DNA of 5,823 nucleotides, from the NCBI GenBank assembly GCA_002780785.1, contig PEUE01000046.1:1-5823 (forward strand), read 5' to 3'. Of the stretch, positions 1 to 4,998 are shown piece by piece (the first letter of the stretch is position 1; each line of letters begins with the position of its first letter). Position numbers and translations under genes: made by a program. Source of the DNA: Candidatus Portnoybacteria bacterium CG02_land_8_20_14_3_00_45_8. Lineage in GTDB: Bacteria; Patescibacteriota; Minisyncoccia; Portnoybacterales; GWB1-42-6. Under the pieces are notes generated by a model. It had not been told where the DNA came from and searched no databases. It was given only the letters and a program-made list of their open reading frames with translations.

Positions 1-396
1 AAAATTGCCATTGGTTCGGCTTTGCCTGTGCCGCCAAAAGAAGAAGAAATTGCCGAGGTGCGCGGCCGGGATTTAATTTCCGGTTTACCCAAAAACATTG
101 AGGTTAAAACCAACGAAATTACTGAAGCCATTGCCGAGCAGCTGCGCGAGATTGTGCAGACAGTTAAAAGCGTTTTGCAGGAAACGCCGCCGGAGTTGTC
201 GGCTGATGTAATGGATAAGGGGATGATATTATCTGGCGGCAGTGCCAAGCTCCGCAACATTGCCAATTTAATTGAGAAAGCCACCGGCGTGCCCTGCTAT
301 GTGGCTGATGACCCCGAGCTTTGCGTGGCTAAGGGCACGGGCATTGCGCTGGATCATCTGGAAGTTTATAAGCGGTCAATAATGAGTAAAAAATGA
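1..396 (+). CDS. mreB: Rod shape-determining protein MreB, C-terminal part (5' end outside window)
   Basis: The frame is open from base 1 and ends at TGA 394-396, giving the last 131 residues of a protein that is normally about 340 residues long. MreB is the bacterial actin homologue. It forms ATP-dependent filaments under the inner membrane and directs the elongation machinery that builds peptidoglycan. Family hallmarks visible here are EVRGRDLISGLPK, the helix with LREIVQTVKSVLQETPPELSADV, the nucleotide-pocket segment GMILSGGSAKLRNI (more usually LTGGGALLRG), and the closing VADDPELCVAKGTGIALDHL. The Gly-Gly-Ser in place of Gly-Gly-Gly is a mild variant and no sign of decay. A TTG at 22 could be read as a start, but coding sequence clearly continues upstream of it (KIAIGSA), so this is a truncated gene and not a short one. 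The stop overlaps the start of the next gene by ATGA, suggesting translational coupling. Identification is firm; only the 5' end is unseen. Confidence 0.94.
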   Translation, partial: KIAIGSALPVPPKEEEIAEVRGRDLISGLPKNIEVKTNEITEAIAEQLREIVQTVKSVLQETPPELSADVMDKGMILSGGSAKLRNIANLIEKATGVPCYVADDPELCVAKGTGIALDHLEVYKRSIMSKK

Positions 397-1640
397 CCAT
401 TGGCATAAACGCCGCGGCGGCGCTCAAACAGCCGCGTACCGGCGTTGAAGAATATACCTATCAGCTGATCAAACATTTAACGATGCTTCCGGAGGCCCGC
501 GAGCATCGGTTTTTGTTATATTTACCAAGAAGTAAGGGTTATTCTTCGAGCGAAGCGAAGCGAGTCGAGAAGTCAGACGGCAAAGTTCTCGATTTCGCGC
601 CTTTGGCGCTACACTCGAACAATAATACTGAAAAAAGAATCTTTGATTTACCCTTACCGGATAATTTTGAAATAAAAATTTTATACTGGCCGTTGCCGTT
701 TTTGTGGACGCAAATTCGTCTGGCCTGGGAAATGTTATGGTGCTCGCCGGAAATTTTGTTTATTCCGGTGCACATTTTGCCGTTCTTGGCGCCTAAAAAA
801 TCTATCGTCACTATTCATGGCCTGGAATACGAATATTTTCCAGAACATTATCCTTTATGGCATCGCCGGTATTTGCGCTGGAGCACCAAGTACGCGGTCA
901 GGCAAGCGGCTAAGATAATCGCTATTTCGGCCAATACCAAGCAGGATTTGATAAAACTATATGGGGCTGAATCGGAAAAAATTGAGGTGGTACATCATGG
1001 GGTTTCTTTTTGTCATTCCGAGGCCGTAGGCCGAGGAATCTCCCACGAATGTGGGTCTTGCATTCGCGAGGGATCCTTCCCCCGCCACGGCGGGGTCAGG
1101 ATGACAGGGAAGGATCCTTATATTTTATATATTGGTCGCGTTGAGACCAAAAAGAATATTCAGGGTTTGCTGGAGGCGTATAAAATTTTAAAAGAAAAAT
1201 ATAATATTCCGCATCAGCTGGTTTTGGCTGGAGCGCGCGGTTATGGGTACGAAGATATAAAATTTAAGATCAAAAACCTAAAGCTAAAAATTATAGAACT
1301 TGGCTATATCAGCGAGGAAGAAAAATGGCAATTATTATCCGACGCTGATTTATTCGTGTTCCCGAGCTTTTACGAGGGCTTTGGCTTGCCGGTGCTGGAA
1401 GCGCAAGTGGCGGGCGTACCGGTAGTTTGTTCGGATAACTCATCATTGAGAGAAATTACCGGCCGGGGCGCTTTGTTGGTTAATCCGCGAAATAACTTAC
1501 AAATAGTTGAAGCGATAAAGCAGGCGATTGACGATAACGTTTTGCGTGATAAACTAAGACAATCGGGTTGGGAGAATATTAAGCGGTTTGACTGGGAGAA
1601 ATGCGCGCGAGAGACCCTGAGTATTCTATTGGGCAAATGA
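393..1640 (+). CDS. GT4-family glycosyltransferase (GT-B fold) carrying two in-frame palindromic inserts
   Basis: This encodes 415 residues of a retaining GT-B enzyme of family GT4 (glycosyl transferases group 1), which moves a sugar from a nucleotide-sugar donor to a growing surface glycan at the cytoplasmic face of the membrane. The N-terminal acceptor domain starts with MTIGINAAAALKQPRTGVEEYTY (a glycine-containing first loop) and includes TIHGLEYEYFP at 140-150. The C-terminal donor domain starts at YILYIGRVETKKN (243-255) and holds PSFYEGFGLPVLEAQ with the E-X7-E pair E328/E336, then GVPVVCSDNSSLREI. Residues about 50-78 and 207-238 have no counterpart in the usual fold and are encoded by palindromic repeats; the second lies in the linker between the two domains. 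Without them the protein would be about 354 residues, normal for GT4. The ATG overlaps the mreB stop (ATGA) and has no clear Shine-Dalgarno, so coupled translation is likely. Donor and acceptor cannot be told from sequence. Family assignment is firm; whether the enzyme is active is inferred from intact motifs. Confidence 0.9.
   Translation: MTIGINAAAALKQPRTGVEEYTYQLIKHLTMLPEAREHRFLLYLPRSKGYSSSEAKRVEKSDGKVLDFAPLALHSNNNTEKRIFDLPLPDNFEIKILYWPLPFLWTQIRLAWEMLWCSPEILFIPVHILPFLAPKKSIVTIHGLEYEYFPEHYPLWHRRYLRWSTKYAVRQAAKIIAISANTKQDLIKLYGAESEKIEVVHHGVSFCHSEAVGRGISHECGSCIREGSFPRHGGVRMTGKDPYILYIGRVETKKNIQGLLEAYKILKEKYNIPHQLVLAGARGYGYEDIKFKIKNLKLKIIELGYISEEEKWQLLSDADLFVFPSFYEGFGLPVLEAQVAGVPVVCSDNSSLREITGRGALLVNPRNNLQIVEAIKQAIDDNVLRDKLRQSGWENIKRFDWEKCARETLSILLGK
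539..625. repeat. Palindromic repeat element A, translated in frame inside the glycosyltransferase
   Basis: The outer arms 539-550 and 614-625 pair at 11 of 12 positions (TTATT-C-TTCGAG against CTCGAA-C-AATAA, with one C/C mismatch). An inner stem joins TCGAGAA (565-571) to TTCTCGA (586-592), and a small hairpin GCGCC-TTT-GGCGC lies at 597-609. The left side carries a GCGAAGCGAAGCGAG run typical of dispersed bacterial palindromes. The 87 bases equal 29 codons and stay open in the gene's frame, encoding a Ser/Lys/Leu-rich segment (about residues 50-78) that does not resemble GT4 sequence. Exact boundaries are uncertain because no uninserted relative is available here. Confidence 0.72.
1011..1106. 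repeat. Palindromic repeat element B, translated in frame at the interdomain linker
   Basis: The element is bounded by TGTCAT (1011-1016) and ATGACA (1101-1106). It contains nested hairpins: GGCC-GTA-GGCC (1022-1032), CCCAC-GAAT-GTGGG (1042-1055), CGAATG against CATTCG (1046-1051/1061-1066), and CCCCGCC-AC-GGCGGGG (1080-1095). In addition GGATCCTTCCC (1071-1081) is the exact inverse of GGGAAGGATCC (1107-1117), so the element may extend to 1117. The 96 bases equal 32 codons (residues 207-238), begin on a codon boundary and contain no stop. They encode a Cys/Gly/Arg-rich stretch, CHSEAVGRGISHEC onward, unlike any GT4 segment, immediately before the first strand of the donor domain. Confidence 0.8.
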
Positions 1641-1652
1641 TGTTTTTTACCG

Positions 1653-1727
1653 TACGGAATTACGGATAGGTACTGATTTTACAGATATTTTTTATCCGTA
1701 GTATCCGTAAAAATCTGTAATTCCGTA
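1653..1727. repeat. Large imperfect inverted repeat in the gap between the two glycosyltransferase genes
   Basis: The 35-base arms 1653-1687 and 1693-1727 flank a five-T spacer. By hand alignment 27 of 35 positions pair, with 11 perfect pairs at the outer end (TACGGAATTAC against GTAATTCCGTA). The arms are built from repeated TCCGTA/ACGGAT-like words, including TATCCGTAGTATCCGTA on the right. It fills most of the 96-base gap. Its sequence differs from elements A and B, so it seems to belong to a different repeat family. There is no T-run after the second arm, so a simple intrinsic terminator is not supported, although the long stem could affect message stability or read-through. Confidence 0.7.
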
Positions 1728-1730
1728 AGG
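1727..1730 (+). promoter_or_regulatory. Probable weak Shine-Dalgarno AAGG for the second glycosyltransferase
   Basis: AAGG lies six bases before the ATG at 1737, which is good spacing. Its first base is the last base of the inverted repeat's right arm, so folding of that repeat could hide or expose the site. The motif is short and could be chance. Confidence 0.4.
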
Positions 1731-1736
1731 CTTTGT

Positions 1737-2834
1737 ATGAAAGTAGCACTAGTTCATGATTATCTGACTCGTTTCGGAGGAGCGGAGAGGGTCCTTTTAG
1801 AATTGGCGGATTTATTTCCCGAAGCGCCGATTTACACTTTTTTGTATGATAAAGACAAGATGGAACAGCATTTTCCGGCGGAGCGCGTCAGAACTTCGTT
1901 CCTGCAAAAATTCCCTCGGTGGTGGCGGTCGCGTCCTAAATATTTATTGCCCTTTTTGCCGATAGCGCCGGAGACCTTTGACTTGCGCGAGTTTGACATG
2001 GTCATTTCTTCATCCTCCGCCTTTGCCAAGGGCGTGGTAACACGGCCCAAGACCTGGCACATTAATTATTGCCACAACCCAGCCAGGTTTTTATGGGACT
2101 ACTCTTATGAGTATTTATGTCAGCAGAACCTGGGAGTTATCAGCCGAGTTGTTGTTAAGATTTTTTTAAACTATTTGCGTTTGTGGGACCGAGCGGCCAG
2201 CCGGCGCGTGGATTATTTTGTGGCTAATTCTCAAGCCACCGCTCGGCGAATTATCAAACATTATCAGCAAGAGACCAAAGTTATTTACCCGCCGGTTAAC
2301 CTGCCGGCGGACTGGCAAACCAAGACGCCGGGAGATTATTTTTTGATTGTGTCGCAGTTGACTCCCTATAAAAGAATTGACGTGGCGGTAGAGGCCTTTA
2401 ATAAGCTGGGTTTGCCGCTGGTTATTATTGGCGAGGGGTCGCAGAAAAAACGGCTGATGAAAATGGCTAAGTCCAATGTTAAAATTCTGGGCTGGCAGAC
2501 GGATGAAGCAGTGGCGGATTATTATAAAAATTGTTTAGCTTTCATTTTTCCGGGCGAAGATGATTTTGGCATTGCGCCGGTGGAAGCCATGGGTTGGGGC
2601 AAACCGGTGCTGGCGCTTAAAGCTGGCGGGGCGGAAGAAACGATACTGCCGGGTATGACCGGTGAGTTTTTTGAAGCAGCCACGCCCGAAGTGCTGGCTG
2701 ATGGCGTTCGACGACTGCGCGCTAATTTGGAGCATTATAGTCCTCTAGTTATCCGCAAATGGGCGGAAAAATTCTCTGCGATCAGGTTTAGAAAAGAATT
2801 TATGGAGTTTGTTGAAAAAGTGGGCTATAATTGA
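1737..2834 (+). CDS. WbaZ-like GT4 glycosyltransferase (likely mannosyltransferase class)
   Basis: This encodes 365 residues, a normal length for a single-domain GT-B GT4 enzyme. The N-terminus MKVALVHDYLTRFGGAERVL has the double glycine of the first loop. YCHNPARFLWD (111-121) is the signature of the WbaZ-like branch, which includes O-antigen mannosyltransferases. The C-terminal domain has LTPYKRID (209-216) with the phosphate-contacting lysine, IIGEGSQ (230-236), and FPGEDDFGIAPVEAMGWGKPV (271-291) holding the donor-binding E-X7-E site. The first position of that pair is Asp275 instead of the usual Glu; Glu283 is intact. The role inferred is sugar transfer during surface glycan assembly at the cytoplasmic membrane face, next to another GT4 gene and mreB. 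Start chosen at ATG 1737 because the canonical first strand begins there and AAGG precedes it. No signal peptide or membrane segment is evident. Donor sugar is a guess from the family branch. Confidence 0.9.
   Translation: MKVALVHDYLTRFGGAERVLLELADLFPEAPIYTFLYDKDKMEQHFPAERVRTSFLQKFPRWWRSRPKYLLPFLPIAPETFDLREFDMVISSSSAFAKGVVTRPKTWHINYCHNPARFLWDYSYEYLCQQNLGVISRVVVKIFLNYLRLWDRAASRRVDYFVANSQATARRIIKHYQQETKVIYPPVNLPADWQTKTPGDYFLIVSQLTPYKRIDVAVEAFNKLGLPLVIIGEGSQKKRLMKMAKSNVKILGWQTDEAVADYYKNCLAFIFPGEDDFGIAPVEAMGWGKPVLALKAGGAEETILPGMTGEFFEAATPEVLADGVRRLRANLEHYSPLVIRKWAEKFSAIRFRKEFMEFVEKVGYN
2289..2310. repeat. GC-rich hairpin inside the WbaZ-like gene
   Basis: CCGCCGG (2289-2295) and CCGGCGG (2304-2310) form a perfect seven-base stem with an eight-base loop. 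It encodes the PPVNLPAD region at the linker between the two GT-B domains, the same topological place that element B occupies in the upstream gene. Protein length here is normal for the family, so it is more likely a chance or remnant hairpin than a recent insert. Confidence 0.35.
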
Positions 2835-2844
2835 TAGTGAGGGG

Positions 2845-2868
2845 GAAATGAAAATTTATTTTCATTTC
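2845..2868. repeat. Perfect AT-rich inverted repeat in the gap before holB
   Basis: GAAATGAAAAT (2845-2855) is matched perfectly by ATTTTCATTTC (2858-2868) with two bases between, so 11 pairs are possible before the loop opens. The stem is AT-rich and is followed by CGACCGAG, not a T-run, so it is a poor terminator candidate. Confidence 0.6.
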
Positions 2869-2898
2869 GACCGAGCGAAGCAATTTTAAGCTTTGCTT
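2861..2898. repeat. Probable partial palindromic repeat (ATTTCGACCGAGCGAAGC type)
   Basis: The text TTCATTTCGACCGAGCGAAG shares the ATTYCGA start and GAGCGAAGC core of element A and the ATTCCGAG start of element B. It is followed by a small hairpin, AAGCAA (2878-2883) with TTGCTT (2893-2898). The mirrored outer half expected of a complete element is missing, so this appears to be a degraded or truncated copy. It occupies most of the gap just upstream of holB. Confidence 0.5.
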
Positions 2899-2916
2899 AC
2901 AATAGAGAATAAAGCT

Positions 2917-3918
2917 ATGTTAATCGGCCATCAACGAATTTGGGATTTTTTGCAAAAAAGCGCCAAACAAAATAAATTGGCGCACGCTTATTTGTTTGTC
3001 GGACCGGCGCAGGTTGGGAAAACGACACTGGCGCTGGAATTTGTTAAGTGGCTGCTGTGCGAAAAAAATAAATCCAGCACCTCTTTTAAGGTGCTGGATA
3101 AAAATCAAAACCGGGCTTGCGGCCAGTGCAAAAGCTGTTTGGATATTGCCAAAAATCAGCACCCGGATGTTTTTGTTCTGTCACCGCCCCAGTTTCTAAA
3201 AGGGGACGTTTTGAAAAGCAAGGAAATCGGCATTGATGAAGTTCGGGCGCTGCAGCATCAGTTAGCTCTTTGTTCCTACGGCGCTCAATATAAAGTAGCG
3301 ATTATTGAAGAGGCGGCGGCTTTAAGCTCCGAAGCGGCTAATTCTTTTTTGAAAACATTGGAGGAGCCGAGCGGCCAAAGCATTATCATTTTAATAAGTT
3401 CTGCCTGGCAGTCAATTTTACCGACGATTATTTCGCGCTGTCAGCTAATCAAGTTCGGGTTGGTGCCGGAACGGGAAATTACCGCGGGACTGGAGGCGCT
3501 TAGTAAGAAAAAAACGGATTTTAAAAAAGCGGTTAAGTTAGCTGCCGGTCAGCCAGGGCGAGCCATTAAATTATTAACCGAACCCGATTTTTTAGCTGAA
3601 CAGGAAAAGAACTTAGAGAAACTAGAAAAACTTTTAAAATCAGATTTGGCCTGGCGCTTTGCTCGGGCTCAAGAGTTGGCTCAAAATACACCCCAGACCC
3701 AAGAAGTTTTAGCGCAATGGTTGGTTTGGCTGCGCGACCGGGTGCTGGAATCCAGCGGCCGACCCGATTTGATGATTGGTGATTCAGCCGAACGTCCAAA
3801 GTATCAAACAAACCAGCTGGTTAGGGCCTGTCGTGAAATTCAAAAGACCAAAACCATTTTAAGCAATACCAGCTTCAACGCCCGCTTGGCGCTGGAGGTA
3901 CTGATGTTAAAAATATGA
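2917..3918 (+). CDS. holB: DNA polymerase III delta' subunit (clamp loader)
   Basis: This encodes 333 residues, close to the 334 of E. coli HolB. Delta' is part of the clamp-loader complex that opens the sliding clamp and places it on primed DNA at the replication fork. MLIGHQRIWDFL is the standard N-terminus. LAHAYLFVGPAQVGKTTLA carries a Walker A-type loop (G29 to T36). A zinc module is formed by C48, C68, C71 and C74 (CGQCKSC). VAIIEEAAALSSEAANSFLKTLEEPS replaces the DEAD-type Walker B seen in the gamma/tau subunit, and SRC (173-175) is the conserved sensor/arginine-finger motif. The first zinc cysteine is about nine residues farther from the others than I expect, and a perfect hairpin lies exactly there. 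ATG 2917 is chosen; an in-frame TTG at 2893 would add eight non-family residues and lies in a hairpin. The stop overlaps the next gene by ATGA. Confusion with DnaX is unlikely because the C-terminal oligomerisation and tau regions are absent. Confidence 0.9.
   Translation: MLIGHQRIWDFLQKSAKQNKLAHAYLFVGPAQVGKTTLALEFVKWLLCEKNKSSTSFKVLDKNQNRACGQCKSCLDIAKNQHPDVFVLSPPQFLKGDVLKSKEIGIDEVRALQHQLALCSYGAQYKVAIIEEAAALSSEAANSFLKTLEEPSGQSIIILISSAWQSILPTIISRCQLIKFGLVPEREITAGLEALSKKKTDFKKAVKLAAGQPGRAIKLLTEPDFLAEQEKNLEKLEKLLKSDLAWRFARAQELAQNTPQTQEVLAQWLVWLRDRVLESSGRPDLMIGDSAERPKYQTNQLVRACREIQKTKTILSNTSFNARLALEVLMLKI
3072..3099. repeat. Perfect 11-bp hairpin embedded in frame in holB
   Basis: ATCCAGCACCT (3072-3082) and AGGTGCTGGAT (3089-3099) are exact inverse copies around a six-base loop. 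It encodes about nine residues (SSTSFKVLD) between the first and second zinc cysteines of delta'. On the minus strand the stem is followed by a T-rich run, so it also looks like an intrinsic terminator for leftward transcription, although no minus-strand gene needs one here. Confidence 0.75.
3894..3899 (+). promoter_or_regulatory. Strong Shine-Dalgarno-like GGAGGT, unusually far from the propeller start
   Basis: GGAGGT inside the end of holB lies 15 bases before the ATG at 3915, farther than the usual 5-9. An ATG at 3904 is at closer spacing but is in the holB frame and meets the stop after three more codons. The ATGA overlap suggests that coupling to holB translation supplies initiation, with this site possibly helping. 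It may simply be a coincidence of codons for Leu-Glu-Val. Confidence 0.35.
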
Positions 3919-4979
3919 TAAGCAAAGATAAATTATTAACCTTTTTGGTGGCGCCGGTATTTCTTTCAACTAGCTTGGCGGTTTTTCCTTTTGGTTGCGG
4001 TAGCGCTAACGACGGAGGAGTTTTTAAATCAATTGATAGAGGGGAGAACTGGGAGCAGAAGGTGAAAATTTCTAAAAATCAGGACATAGCTAGTGCGAGC
4101 GTTCTGGCGGCGGCGCTGGACCCGCAAAATCCGCAAATTATTTATTTGGGCACCAAGGGTGAGGGAATTTATAAGACCATGGACGGCGGTGAGTTATGGT
4201 ATCCGATTGTTGACGCTAACCTGTCACTGGATAAGCGAGTCAATGTTTATGACCTGGCGATTGACCCTAAAAATACCAATAATCTTTACGCCGGCGTATA
4301 CCAGAATAATCTCGGCCGTTTATTGCGCTCCAGCGACGCGGGCAAGAACTGGGAAGAGGTTTATCGGGTGTCCAGAGAAAAATACGCGGTTTTTGCCGTG
4401 GAAGTTGATTCCTATGACCCGGCGATTATTTATATGGGTACGGCCGAAGGCGGGTTGCTGAAAAGTGTTGATTACGGCAAAAGCTGGCGGATTATTAATT
4501 GGCTGGACGACGTGATTGTTGACATTAAGGTTGACCCGCGCGATACGCGGATAGTTTACGCGGCTACCTCTCGGAGAGGAGTTTATAAAACCACGGATAA
4601 AGGCCAGTCGTGGCAAAAATTGGAAGGACTCAAGAATATCCAAGAAGCCGATAATATAAAAACCTTGGTGGTTGATTATCAAAATCCCAGTGTCCTTTAT
4701 ATCGGCTCGGATGATGGTTTGTTAAAAAGTACCGACGGCGGCCAGGGCTGGCAAAAAATGACCATTGCTACGCCGCCTAGTTCCGTGACTATTGCCACTC
4801 TAACACTTGACCCGACAATTTCATCAGCCCTATATTATGCTGCCGGCAATGTTATTTATCGGACAAAAGACAACGGCCAGAGCTGGACCGTGCATCCGGT
4901 CGCCACGCGAAAAATCATAAAAGTTATCGCGTTTGACCCGCGCAGTCCCAATGTTATTTATGCGGGGGTGGGGAAGTAG
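3915..4979 (+). CDS. Exported seven-bladed Asp-box beta-propeller protein, possible lipoprotein
   Basis: This encodes 354 residues. The N-terminus has Lys4 and Lys6, a hydrophobic stretch (about 7-27) and Cys28 in FPFGCGS. This suits an export signal, perhaps a lipoprotein, but Pro and Phe at -3 and -2 are atypical for a lipobox. The remainder is seven BNR/Asp-box motifs, S/T-x-D-x-G-x-x-W, with the aspartate at 41, 90, 141, 186, 228, 274 and 319 (spacing 42-51). These alternate with seven strands of the type DP-x-NP-x-IIYLGT. The protein ends right after the seventh such strand (VIYAGVGK), and the first Asp-box strand sits at the N-terminus, as expected if N- and C-terminal strands close one propeller. 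Such folds occur in sialidases, sortilin/VPS10 and Ycf48-like proteins, but no sialidase arginine triad or other catalytic residue is evident. A binding or adhesion role is inferred. The gene overlaps holB by ATGA and so is probably cotranscribed. Confidence 0.85.
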   Translation: MISKDKLLTFLVAPVFLSTSLAVFPFGCGSANDGGVFKSIDRGENWEQKVKISKNQDIASASVLAAALDPQNPQIIYLGTKGEGIYKTMDGGELWYPIVDANLSLDKRVNVYDLAIDPKNTNNLYAGVYQNNLGRLLRSSDAGKNWEEVYRVSREKYAVFAVEVDSYDPAIIYMGTAEGGLLKSVDYGKSWRIINWLDDVIVDIKVDPRDTRIVYAATSRRGVYKTTDKGQSWQKLEGLKNIQEADNIKTLVVDYQNPSVLYIGSDDGLLKSTDGGQGWQKMTIATPPSSVTIATLTLDPTISSALYYAAGNVIYRTKDNGQSWTVHPVATRKIIKVIAFDPRSPNVIYAGVGK

Positions 4980-4998
4980 AATAGTGTCTGATTAAAAA

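Noticed and set aside
539..811. Minus-strand open frame opposite the first glycosyltransferase, and other overlapping frames
   Set aside because: They lie antisense to or out of frame with well-supported genes, show no family motifs, and lack ribosome-binding sites.
539..1106. Elements A and B as CRISPR repeats
   Set aside because: There is no regular direct repeat with unique spacers; the copies differ and are internally palindromic coding insertions.
1260..1298. Lys-rich alternating segment KFKIKNLKLKII in the first glycosyltransferase as a third insert
   Set aside because: It aligns in length with the helix preceding the LGYISEEE strand in ordinary GT4 proteins and is not palindromic, so it is probably native.
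2898..2903. TACAAT as a -10 promoter element for holB
   Set aside because: No -35-like hexamer is found at 16-18 bases upstream, and the word is common in AT-rich DNA.
2893..2916. Upstream TTG start for holB adding eight residues
   Set aside because: The added residues are not family-like, the TTG lies in the arm of a small hairpin, and MLIGHQ at 2917 is the typical delta' N-terminus.
3063..3099. Intrinsic terminator on the minus strand (hairpin then T-rich run)
   Set aside because: No convincing minus-strand gene lies upstream of it; it is within holB coding sequence and is better described as an embedded palindrome.
3996..3998. Firm lipoprotein call based on Cys28 of the propeller
   Set aside because: The residues before the cysteine (Pro-Phe-Gly) do not match a standard lipobox, so only a possible lipoprotein is stated.
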